The notes under the pieces were generated by a model. That model was not told the DNA's origin, did not search any database, and worked only from the letters and a program-made list of their open reading frames with translations. A program made the position numbers and the translations under genes. A stretch of DNA of 64,000 bases from Phocaeicola fibrisolvens (GTDB lineage: Bacteria; Bacteroidota; Bacteroidia; Bacteroidales; Bacteroidaceae), in contig NZ_JAOQJI010000016.1 of NCBI RefSeq assembly GCF_025567125.1, forward strand, positions 16,119-80,118, written 5' to 3'. Positions 8,766 to 16,189 of the stretch are shown here, in pieces. Position 1 is the stretch's first letter. Every line of letters starts with the position of its first letter.

Positions 8766-10073
8766 TCAATCAATCTCTTCATCGGCCTCGTATCCTCCCA
8801 TCTCACGCAAGGCATTTTTCAACATCACATATTGCTGGAACAAATGGTTCACAGGAATTTCTCCCTCTGTATAATTGTGCATCGGACTCTTCAAGAAGAA
8901 GCTTAAAAAACGCTGGATACCATAACGTCCTGCACGAGCCGCCAAGTCGCTCAGTAAGACAAGGTCCAAGCATAATGGAGCCGCCAGAATGGAGTCACGA
9001 CACAAGAAATTAATCTTAATCTGCATCGGATAGCCCATCCAGCCGAAAATATCAATATTGTCCCATCCTTCCTTATTGTCATTACGGGGAGGATAATAAT
9101 TAATACGTACCTTATGATAATAATCGGAATACAAATCCGGCTGATTTTCAGGAGCCAGTATAGATTCCAGCGTAGACAGCTTGCTCACCTCCTTGGTGTG
9201 GAAATTAGCCGGTTCATCCAATACCAGTCCGTCACGATTCCCCAGGATATTGGTAGAGAACCATCCGGAAAGGCCCAGGCAACGCGTACCGATAATCGGC
9301 GCAAAGCCCGATTTCACCAATGTCTGCCCGGTTTTGAAGTCCTTGCCAGCAATCGGCATCTTAGCCTTTTCAGCCAGTTCCCACATAGCCGGAATGTCAA
9401 CCGTAGTATTCGGTGCCCCCATGATGAACGGTGCTCCTTCCGCCAAAGCCGCATACGCATAACACATGGAAGGAGCCACATGTTCCCGGTCATCCTGCTT
9501 CATGGCGTTTTCCAAAGCAGACAATGTGCCATGCACTTCTTCACAAACCGGTACATAAATTTCAGTAGAAGCCGCCCACAACACCACCACACGTGAACAA
9601 TTATTTTCCGCCTTAAACTTGCGAATATCTTCCCGCAATTGTTCCACCATCTCCCAGCGGGTGGCACAATCCTTCACATTGTTTCCGTCCAAACGTTTGG
9701 CATAATTATGGTCGAAAGCGGCTTTCATCGGTACAATCTTTTCCAATTCCTCCTTCACCGGGCGAATGTCCTTTTCACGCAACACCTCACAATTCATAGC
9801 CGATTCATAGGCATTGGCCGGATACACATCCCAGGCGCCGAACACCATATCATCCAGTTTGGCCATCGAAACAATTTCGCCATAATGCAGGTATTTCTTT
9901 TTCTCTCCGCGTCCGACACGAATCTTATCATACTGTGTCATAGCACCTACCGGCTTGGCCAGCCCCTTACGCACCATTAAAACTCCGGTCATAAATGTGG
10001 TAGCTACAGCTCCCAGACCCACACACAAAACACCCAGCTTACCTTCAGCGGGTTTCACATTCATTTTTTCCAT
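8766..10073 (-). CDS. ino1: Inositol-3-phosphate synthase (myo-inositol-1-phosphate synthase)
   Basis: A 435-residue member of the prokaryotic/archaeal MIPS family. It shows an N-terminal NAD-binding glycine motif (GLGAVATT, 19-26), ASTE in the middle and NPN-type substrate residues (GAPNTTVD). The C-terminal half (IDIFGWMGYPMQIKINFLCRDSILAAPL) holds the catalytic lysine region. The enzyme converts glucose-6-phosphate to myo-inositol-3-phosphate, the first step to inositol lipids, which some gut Bacteroides make. In B. thetaiotaomicron the homologue sits next to the phosphatidylinositol-phosphate synthase and phosphatase genes. Here neither neighbour is of that kind, so the pathway genes must lie elsewhere. 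A divergent PfkB-type sugar kinase lies 248 bases upstream. Confidence 0.92.
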   Translation of the reverse strand: MEKMNVKPAEGKLGVLCVGLGAVATTFMTGVLMVRKGLAKPVGAMTQYDKIRVGRGEKKKYLHYGEIVSMAKLDDMVFGAWDVYPANAYESAMNCEVLREKDIRPVKEELEKIVPMKAAFDHNYAKRLDGNNVKDCATRWEMVEQLREDIRKFKAENNCSRVVVLWAASTEIYVPVCEEVHGTLSALENAMKQDDREHVAPSMCYAYAALAEGAPFIMGAPNTTVDIPAMWELAEKAKMPIAGKDFKTGQTLVKSGFAPIIGTRCLGLSGWFSTNILGNRDGLVLDEPANFHTKEVSKLSTLESILAPENQPDLYSDYYHKVRINYYPPRNDNKEGWDNIDIFGWMGYPMQIKINFLCRDSILAAPLCLDLVLLSDLAARAGRYGIQRFLSFFLKSPMHNYTEGEIPVNHLFQQYVMLKNALREMGGYEADEEID

Positions 10074-10280
10074 TTCTAAATTTCTTTTTTTCTTTCACTT
10101 TCTGTCCTTTCCGAGAGTTCATCACTTTGAACATTCCAAAAGGACAAACTGCTCAAAGTTAAACTTTTGTTTGATTAAACCAGCATTTTACTTCCTCTTT
10201 TATTGGAATATACGTAGAAATAAGACACAAATTCAGAAGAAAAAGCCATCAACAGTTTCCACAGACAGTAAAATTATCCG

Positions 10281-10289
10281 TATCTTTGC
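10281..10289 (+). promoter_or_regulatory. -7 promoter element for the PfkB kinase
   Basis: TATCTTTGC matches TAnnTTTG. It gives a leader of roughly 25-30 nt before the ATG at 10321 and so supports that internal start over an upstream in-frame extension. Confidence 0.6.
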
Positions 10290-10320
10290 AAGCGCATATA
10301 AAAAAAGAAATACCCAATCC

Positions 10321-11226
10321 ATGAATGATATTTGTTGCATCGGACACATTACATTAGATAAAATTGTGACTCCAAAACAAACTACTTACATGCCGGGAGG
10401 CACTTCGTATTATTTTTCTCACGGAATCCGCCGGTTGAATGACTTCAAAAACTACAAACTGGTCACAGCGGTTGCACCCAGTGAATACGGCATTGTGGAA
10501 GAAATGAGAAAGGAAGGTCTCCAAGTGGAAGTCCTCCCAAGCCGTCATACGGTGTACTTCGAAAATACATACGAAGAAAACCAGGACAACCGCTCCCAGC
10601 GTGTACTGGCAAAGGCCGACCCTTTTACGGCAGATGCCCTCAAGGACGAAAATGCACGCATCTTCCATTTGGGAAGTTTGTTGGCGGATGATTTTCCATT
10701 GGAAGTAGTCAAAGAACTGGCGCAAAAAGGTACCTTGGCCGTAGATGCACAAGGATATTTGCGGGAAGTGAAAGGCGAACAGGTATATCCTGTAGACTGG
10801 CATGAAAAGAAAAAAGCATTGAAATACATTGACATTCTGAAAGTCAACGAACACGAAGCAGAAGTGCTGACAGGATTCAAGGACCCGCAGCAAGCCGCCC
10901 GCCAGTTGGCCCAATGGGGAGTAAAAGAAGTTCTGCTGACCTTGGGCAGTTTGGGAAGCATTATCTATGCCGAAGGTAAATTCTACAAGATACCAGCCTA
11001 CGCCCCGAAAGAAGTGGTGGATGCCACAGGATGTGGAGATACCTATGTACTCGGTTATCTGTACATGCGCAACAAAGGTGCATCCTATGCAGAAGCCGGA
11101 TGTTTTGCTGCCGCCATGTCGACCATCAAACTGGAAAAATCAGGTCCTTTTTCCGGAACGGAAGAAGAGGTGTGGCATATCCTGCAAACCGACAAGGCTA
11201 AGCCGGAAGTGCTGGCTGCCAAATAA
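10321..11226 (+). CDS. PfkB-family carbohydrate kinase
   Basis: A 301-residue ribokinase-fold kinase. The substrate-side GG motif is at 26-27 (MPGGTSYY). The C-terminal signature is DATGCGDTY (234-242), where Asp240 is the expected catalytic base; Gly-Cys-Gly replaces the usual Gly-Ala-Gly. I chose the ATG at 10321 because the open frame upstream runs through the intergenic promoter (10281-10289). PfkB kinases phosphorylate sugars, nucleosides or inositol with ATP, and the substrate cannot be read from sequence. Divergence from an inositol-phosphate synthase makes an inositol or sugar-phosphate link tempting but unproven. A strong terminator follows. Confidence 0.86.
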   Translation: MNDICCIGHITLDKIVTPKQTTYMPGGTSYYFSHGIRRLNDFKNYKLVTAVAPSEYGIVEEMRKEGLQVEVLPSRHTVYFENTYEENQDNRSQRVLAKADPFTADALKDENARIFHLGSLLADDFPLEVVKELAQKGTLAVDAQGYLREVKGEQVYPVDWHEKKKALKYIDILKVNEHEAEVLTGFKDPQQAARQLAQWGVKEVLLTLGSLGSIIYAEGKFYKIPAYAPKEVVDATGCGDTYVLGYLYMRNKGASYAEAGCFAAAMSTIKLEKSGPFSGTEEEVWHILQTDKAKPEVLAAK

Positions 11227-11253
11227 GCAAAACAAAATATTACATTATAAAGA

Positions 11254-11298
11254 AAGGGTTTGCACACTGAATCACTCAGCTGCAAACCCTTGTTTTTT
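11254..11298 (+). terminator. Terminator after the PfkB kinase, possibly bidirectional
   Basis: AAGGGTTTGCA (11254-11264) pairs with TGCAAACCCTT (11281-11291) and is followed by GTTTTTT. It also faces the 3' end of pstB from the other strand. Confidence 0.85.
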
Positions 11299-11318
11299 AC
11301 CTGTCATCGGTTCTCGGA

Positions 11319-12089
11319 TTATCCCATCTTACCCGTCAGATAAGCACGGGTACGTTCGTCAACCGGATTCTTAAACATTTTTTCCGTATCATCGTATTCA
11401 ATCAGTTCTCCCATATACATGAACATGGAGCGGTCGGAGATACGCATTGCCTGCGACATGTTGTGTGTCACAATCAAGATGGTCACCTCCTTCTTCAGCT
11501 GATCCATCAGGCCCTCAATGTGCTTGGTGGCAATCGGGTCCAAGGCAGAAGTCGGTTCGTCCATCAACAGTACATCCGGCTGAAGTGCCAGTGAGCGGGC
11601 AATGCACAAACGCTGCTGCTGTCCTCCGGACAGGAAGGTACCCCGCTTGGTCAAGGCATCCTTCACCTCGTCCCACAGGCACACGTTTCGCAGGTTGCGT
11701 TCCACGATTTCATCCTTCTGCGACTTGGACAGATGGATACCGTTCAGAATATATCCGGCCAACACATTGTCGTAAATATTCATGGTTGGGAAAGGGTTCG
11801 GGCGCTGGAACACCATACCGATGCGGCGACGTTCTTCCATCGGGTGCATCTGCAACACGTTCTCCCCGTTCAGCAAAATCTCACCCGTCACACGGATATT
11901 TTTATATAGCTCGTGCATACGGTTCACTGCACGCAGCAAGGTACTCTTTCCACATCCGGAAGGCCCCATGATGGCCGTAATCGTATTTTTTTCAATATCG
12001 GCCGATACGTGTTTCACGGCCATCACACTGCTGGTGTACGAGATGCACACATCTTTTATCTGGAGAATCGGATTCTTTATATTTTCCAT
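11319..12089 (-). CDS. pstB: Phosphate ABC transporter ATP-binding protein PstB
   Basis: A 256-residue ABC ATPase with Walker A GPSGCGKST (42-50), signature LSGGQ (153-157) and Walker B LLMDEP (174-179). The phosphate-type context QRPNPFPTMNIYDNV (95-109) is characteristic of PstB. It powers high-affinity phosphate import through PstC and PstA. Its start overlaps the end of pstA by 13 bases. It is the last gene of the operon: directly beyond it is a terminator and a convergent kinase, so the phoU gene that commonly follows pstB is not here. Confidence 0.96.
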   Translation of the reverse strand: MENIKNPILQIKDVCISYTSSVMAVKHVSADIEKNTITAIMGPSGCGKSTLLRAVNRMHELYKNIRVTGEILLNGENVLQMHPMEERRRIGMVFQRPNPFPTMNIYDNVLAGYILNGIHLSKSQKDEIVERNLRNVCLWDEVKDALTKRGTFLSGGQQQRLCIARSLALQPDVLLMDEPTSALDPIATKHIEGLMDQLKKEVTILIVTHNMSQAMRISDRSMFMYMGELIEYDDTEKMFKNPVDERTRAYLTGKMG

Positions 12090-12946
12090 TTCTTTGCAAT
12101 TCGTTTAGCTAATAAATTCAGACATAACACAAAAGTCAACAGGAACAGGGAAGCTCCCCATATCAGGCTCTGCAGGTTCGGATCGTTGAAGAATTCCCAA
12201 ATCAGCAACGGCACGGCCGACATCGGCTTAGTCATGTTCCAGCTGATAGCCGCACCTCCTAAAGCCGTAAACATCAACGGGGCTGTTTCACCTACCACAC
12301 GCGAGATGGCCAGCAAGATACCGGTAAAGATACTGCCCAAAGCGGAAGGTAACATCACCTTCAACATCACCCGCCAATAGCTTCCTCCCAAAGCCAGTCC
12401 GGCTTCTTTCAACGTTTCCGGAAGCACCTTCATGGTTTCCTCCGTAGAACGGATAATCAACGGCAGCATCATGATGAACAGGGCCACACTTCCGGCAATG
12501 GCCGAATATCCTTTCATCGGCACCACCACCCAGATGTAAGTGATAATACCAATAATGATGGACGGAGTTCCCTGCAGCAAGTCGGTCAGGTAACTGACAA
12601 TCACCGCAAACCAACTTTTTCTGTATTCCGAAAGACAAATACCACAAAGTATCCCTACCGGAATGGCTACTACAGCCGCCAGAATCAGCATCAGGAAGGT
12701 TCCGATAATTCCGTTGGCAATTCCTCCCGGAATGGCTTCTCCGGCAGAAGCGGCCATCATTGCCTTATAGGCATTTGGCGTGGCTTCCGTGATGAACGAC
12801 CAGCCCAACTGTCTCCATCCTTTCACCAATACTTCTCCCAGTATGGCCAGCAACGGAATTGCAGTCACTCCCGACAGTACACATACCAAGATGTAAAGCA
12901 ACCGGCTCTTCAGGATACGCAATTTTATATTATTTCCATACAACAT
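12077..12946 (-). CDS. pstA: Phosphate ABC transporter permease PstA
   Basis: A 289-residue inner-membrane permease with about six hydrophobic helices. The ABC-permease EAA loop region reads KEAGLALGGSYWRVMLKVMLPSA. The sequence RSTEETMKVLPETL is typical of PstA. It pairs with PstC to form the phosphate channel. It sits between pstC (20-base gap) and pstB (13-base overlap), so it is translated from the same message. Confidence 0.94.
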   Translation of the reverse strand: MLYGNNIKLRILKSRLLYILVCVLSGVTAIPLLAILGEVLVKGWRQLGWSFITEATPNAYKAMMAASAGEAIPGGIANGIIGTFLMLILAAVVAIPVGILCGICLSEYRKSWFAVIVSYLTDLLQGTPSIIIGIITYIWVVVPMKGYSAIAGSVALFIMMLPLIIRSTEETMKVLPETLKEAGLALGGSYWRVMLKVMLPSALGSIFTGILLAISRVVGETAPLMFTALGGAAISWNMTKPMSAVPLLIWEFFNDPNLQSLIWGASLFLLTFVLCLNLLAKRIAKKWKI

Positions 12947-12966
12947 AAATTCTTCTTTTTAGAGAG

Positions 12967-13824
12967 TTAGACATGACGGGCACGGCGAATCAAAATCTTA
13001 CCGATAATATTGATAATGGCTGTAATCAAGAACAACAGCAATCCGATGGCTATCAGTGAAGACAGTTTCAAGCCATCCGCTTCTCCAAACTGGTTGGCAA
13101 TGATACTCGCCATGGTGTTTCCCGTGGTACGCAACGTGTCGGGCATCTGGTTGGTATTACCAATCAACATGGTTACCGTCATGGTTTCTCCCAATGCACG
13201 GCCAATGGCCAAAATGTAAGAAGAGAAGATACCGGAACCCGCCATTGGGAAAATCACTCGCCGGATGACTTCTGCCCGTGTCGCTCCCATGGCATAAGCC
13301 CCTTCCTTCAAATCAGAAGGAACCATCTTGATGAACTCCGAACTCAGTGAAGCTGCATAAGGCACAATCATGATGGCCAGCACAAACGAAGCGGTCAGGA
13401 TACCCGAGCCTTGCGGTGACAAATTCAAATGCATGAACACCGTACGAAGTACGTAAAATCCCCACAGACCATAGATAATAGAAGGAATACCTGCCAGCAA
13501 ATCAATCACAGTTCCCAGTATGGCGGCAATTTTCTTTCCGCGGAAATATTCACCGGTAAACAATGCGACAGGAAGAGAGAAAGGAATACACATCAGCAAG
13601 GCCAATATAGTGGTCAGCAGTGTACCTGTAATAAAAGGAAGAGCGCCATAACTTTCTTTGCCGGCGGTGGTCACCCAGTCGTCCGAGAAAATGAAGTTCC
13701 AGAAGCCGAATGTTTCAAAAGCTCCAGAAGCGTCAACGGTGAGGGAGTAAATAATTCCCCCACCAATGACTGGTATCACAATCGCCGATAAGATAAGTAA
13801 GACTTTAAAAATTTTGTCTTGCAT
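12967..13824 (-). CDS. pstC: Phosphate ABC transporter permease PstC
   Basis: A 285-residue permease with about six transmembrane segments. The cytoplasmic EAA-type loop KEGAYAMGATRAEVIRRVIFP and the motif GRALGETMTVTMLIG are characteristic of PstC. It partners PstA in the phosphate channel. It starts 15 bases after the pstS stop codon, in the order expected of a pst operon. Confidence 0.94.
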   Translation of the reverse strand: MQDKIFKVLLILSAIVIPVIGGGIIYSLTVDASGAFETFGFWNFIFSDDWVTTAGKESYGALPFITGTLLTTILALLMCIPFSLPVALFTGEYFRGKKIAAILGTVIDLLAGIPSIIYGLWGFYVLRTVFMHLNLSPQGSGILTASFVLAIMIVPYAASLSSEFIKMVPSDLKEGAYAMGATRAEVIRRVIFPMAGSGIFSSYILAIGRALGETMTVTMLIGNTNQMPDTLRTTGNTMASIIANQFGEADGLKLSSLIAIGLLLFLITAIINIIGKILIRRARHV

Positions 13825-13839
13825 AATCTTTCGTCTTAA

Positions 13840-14898
13840 TTATTTAAGAATCGGCTGTCCATCGTAAGTTACAGCTTTCAGATTCTGAAGGCTGAGTTCT
13901 ACGGCCTTCTTAGGCAGCGGAGCATAGTGTACGGTAGCCGTAGTCTGCTGTACGCTGTCGCTCAGCATATACTGCATCAATTCCAAAGTAGCTTTTGCCT
14001 GATTCAAAGAACGTTCTGCGTAATGCTGTTCCTTGTAAATCAACAGCCAGGTGAAGCAGCTGATAGGATAAGCGCCGGCTGCATCGGCATCTGTAATAGA
14101 GCAGCGTGTATCCTGAGGAATGTCACCGGCAGCAGCCGAGATACTTTCAGTAGAAGGCGTTACCAGTTCACCGCGCTTGTTGTACACACTGGCATACGCA
14201 ATTTTCTGTGCGAAAGCATATTCAGAACCGATATATCCCAATGAGTAAGGAGTCTGTGCGATGATTCCAGCCACACCCGGATTACCTTTTGCAGCCTGTC
14301 CTACCGGGAAGTCGACCGTCTTTCCTGCTCCATAAGTGTTCTTCCAGTTTTCACTGACTTTTGACAGATAATCGGTAAAGATGAAAGTTGTACCACTACC
14401 GTCTGAACGGTAAGCCAGGATAATTTTCTTGGCCGGCAGTGTCACATCCGGATTCAGTTTCTGCAAACGGGCATCGTTCCAGTCAGTAATCTTGCCGGCA
14501 TAGATATCGGCAATCACGTCACCCGACAGGTTCAGTTTCACTACATCCGGCAAGTTGTAAGCCATCACTACAGCTCCCATACAGGTCGGGATGTGTACCA
14601 CCGGCTGCATTTCCTTCATTTCATCGTCGCTCAAGAACGCATCACTACCGGCAAAGTCTACGATGCCATCCTTCAGGTTACGGACACCACCGCCACTACC
14701 GATACCTCCGTAAGATACCTTGTCGCCGGAAGTAGCATTGTAGTTCTCGAATGACATATTGTAAAATGGCAAGGGGAAAGTGGCCCCTGCACCAGTCAGT
14801 TCCACGGATTCACGTCCATTAGCAGATTTCTGTCCACCACAAGCTGCGAGTGACAAAGCCATCGCTCCAGCAATTAAAGGCAAATAAAACTTTTTCAT
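13840..14898 (-). CDS. pstS: Phosphate-binding lipoprotein PstS
   Basis: A 352-residue substrate-binding protein starting MKKFYLPLIA, with a lipobox SLAAC (Cys20) that should anchor it at the periplasmic face. Phosphate-binding motifs are visible: GAGATFPLPFY, GSGGGVRNLKDG, DFAGSDAFL and YRSDGSGTTFIFTDYL. I prefer the ATG at 14896-14898 over one four codons upstream because it gives a normal signal peptide. The protein resembles the long enterobacterial form. It captures phosphate and hands it to PstCAB. It is preceded by an outer-membrane porin gene 54 bases upstream, probably in the same transcript. Confidence 0.93.
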   Translation of the reverse strand: MKKFYLPLIAGAMALSLAACGGQKSANGRESVELTGAGATFPLPFYNMSFENYNATSGDKVSYGGIGSGGGVRNLKDGIVDFAGSDAFLSDDEMKEMQPVVHIPTCMGAVVMAYNLPDVVKLNLSGDVIADIYAGKITDWNDARLQKLNPDVTLPAKKIILAYRSDGSGTTFIFTDYLSKVSENWKNTYGAGKTVDFPVGQAAKGNPGVAGIIAQTPYSLGYIGSEYAFAQKIAYASVYNKRGELVTPSTESISAAAGDIPQDTRCSITDADAAGAYPISCFTWLLIYKEQHYAERSLNQAKATLELMQYMLSDSVQQTTATVHYAPLPKKAVELSLQNLKAVTYDGQPILK

Positions 14899-14952
14899 TG
14901 TGTTATACATTTATATAAGTTATGAATCTATTTGTTTTTCTCGTCTCACATC

Positions 14953-15948
14953 TCAAATGGCAAAGGAAGCGTTCAGATACACATAGCTCGACAGCTTTCC
15001 TCCCTCTGCTTTCGGCGACCAAAGGCGAACGTTCGGCGCCAGCTTCACGTACTTGCCCAGTTTGAACTCCGCTCCCAGCATACCGGCCATTCCGTCGGCA
15101 TCCTTGTTCCAGTCATTCTTGGAAGAAAGCATGTCCCAACGCCCGAAAAGACCGATTTTCTTGTTCAGCTGAGCCGAAGCGTACACTGACACACCATCCT
15201 GGTCACAACCATCCACATATTTAGCATTGGTTTGGTAGTTATATTCAGCTGCCACCGAAAAGGCATCATTTTTATACCCCACAAAGGCCGCCAGATTGGT
15301 AATCCCTTTTTCACCTTCTTCCACCGCCTCATTATAAGAACCATACGCGCGAACCACAAGCCCTTTTACCGGAGTCAGCGTGACGCCAGCCCCATATTGC
15401 AAACCGTCTTTCACCTGCACCTTCTTATAACCTTCTCCGTTGGCCACAATCACATCAGCCGAAACCACCTTATTGAACTTATAGGCTACAGAGAATGCCA
15501 GGTCGGCACTGCTTCCGAACTTGTATTCATCCTGAAAAGACTTCATCACATAACGCTTGCCCCAGAAATCTTCCTGTAGCTTGAACTGTGTGGTACTGAT
15601 TAATCCGGCGTTCAGCGTCCATCCTTTCTGCTTCCACGTAATCTGTGCGTTCTTGATATAACCGATACGATGGTAATCACCTACATCCTGCGACTGACCG
15701 AAGTCCACCACTGCCTTCATCTGCAAACCGTGAGGCAAGTTGTATTGATAACCCAGATACGCGCGGTCCAATCCAAATCCCCTGTCATCATTCACATGGC
15801 CGAAACCGGAATGCACATCAGAATAGATGGTAATAATAGCCGCACCTTTTTTTTCGGCGGGTTCCGACTTGTCGGGATTACTCTCAGCAAAAGTTGGCAC
15901 CGCAACACAGGCACATGCCATCAAAAACCATGAAATTCTTTTCTTCAT
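14953..15948 (-). CDS. Outer-membrane porin at the head of the pst operon
   Basis: A 331-residue protein with a signal peptide (cleavage near TFAES, residues 18-22). A series of amphipathic beta strands follows, ending in the aromatic-containing VYLNASFAI, as in a beta-barrel porin. Its position directly upstream of pstS, with Pho-box-like repeats in front of it, suggests a phosphate-starvation-induced porin that admits phosphate across the outer membrane, analogous to OprP. That function is inferred from context: sequence similarity to OprP is not obvious to me beyond the general barrel pattern. It is distinct from the longer porin at 33396-34592. Confidence 0.7.
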   Translation of the reverse strand: MKKRISWFLMACACVAVPTFAESNPDKSEPAEKKGAAIITIYSDVHSGFGHVNDDRGFGLDRAYLGYQYNLPHGLQMKAVVDFGQSQDVGDYHRIGYIKNAQITWKQKGWTLNAGLISTTQFKLQEDFWGKRYVMKSFQDEYKFGSSADLAFSVAYKFNKVVSADVIVANGEGYKKVQVKDGLQYGAGVTLTPVKGLVVRAYGSYNEAVEEGEKGITNLAAFVGYKNDAFSVAAEYNYQTNAKYVDGCDQDGVSVYASAQLNKKIGLFGRWDMLSSKNDWNKDADGMAGMLGAEFKLGKYVKLAPNVRLWSPKAEGGKLSSYVYLNASFAI

Positions 15949-15982
15949 CTTTATCTTTTTGGAGATTTATATTTTTGACACT

Positions 15983-15991
15983 GCAAAGGTC
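15983..15991 (-). promoter_or_regulatory. Weak -7 element of the porin-pst operon
   Basis: On the minus strand GACCTTTGC differs from TAnnTTTGC at the first base. A weak core behind strong Pho-box-like repeats fits an activator-dependent promoter. Confidence 0.4.
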
Positions 15992-16001
15992 TTGAATTGG
16001 T

Positions 16002-16063
16002 ATTACAAATAGATGTCATCCACTTAAAGAAAATGTAACACCCTGTTACAAATGTATTACAAA
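16002..16063 (-). promoter_or_regulatory. Pho-box-like direct repeats upstream of the porin-pst operon
   Basis: On the minus strand two pairs of heptamer-like repeats are each spaced exactly 11 bp: TTTGTAAT/TTTGTAAC (16063-16056 and 16052-16045) and TGACAT/TGTAAT (within 16017-16002). The 11-bp direct-repeat spacing and the core TGTAAY/TGACAT resemble enterobacterial Pho boxes (repeats of CTGTCAT). They precede the phosphate transport operon, so binding by a PhoB-type response regulator, not encoded in this window, is a reasonable inference. Confidence 0.55.
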
Positions 16064-16067
16064 AGCA

Positions 16068-16128
16068 GAATATCGCCTTCCGAAGTCTCTATTGCAAAAG
16101 AAAACGATCGATTCAGAAGACGATATTC
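16068..16128 (-). repeat. 13-bp inverted repeat between the arabinofuranosidase and the porin
   Basis: GAATATCGCCTTC (16068-16080) and GAAGACGATATTC (16116-16128) are complementary at 12 of 13 bases, with a 35-base loop. On the minus strand the hairpin is followed by TGCTTTTG, so it may be the terminator of the upstream arabinofuranosidase gene. The T-run is poor. Confidence 0.5.
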
Positions 16129-16189
16129 AGCTTATTCCCAACAATTTATCTTCCTTCAGTTTCACTAACCAAAGGATAAATGAATCTGG

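Noticed and set aside
10124..10159. Operator-like ACTTTGA/TCAAAGT pair between ino1 and the kinase
   Set aside because: Only 7 bp arms with a 22-base gap in an AT-rich region; this can occur by chance.
9955..10320. Upstream extension of the PfkB kinase
   Set aside because: The extension crosses the divergent intergenic region and the -7 element at 10281-10289, and overlaps ino1 coding sequence. The kinase fold starts at 10321.
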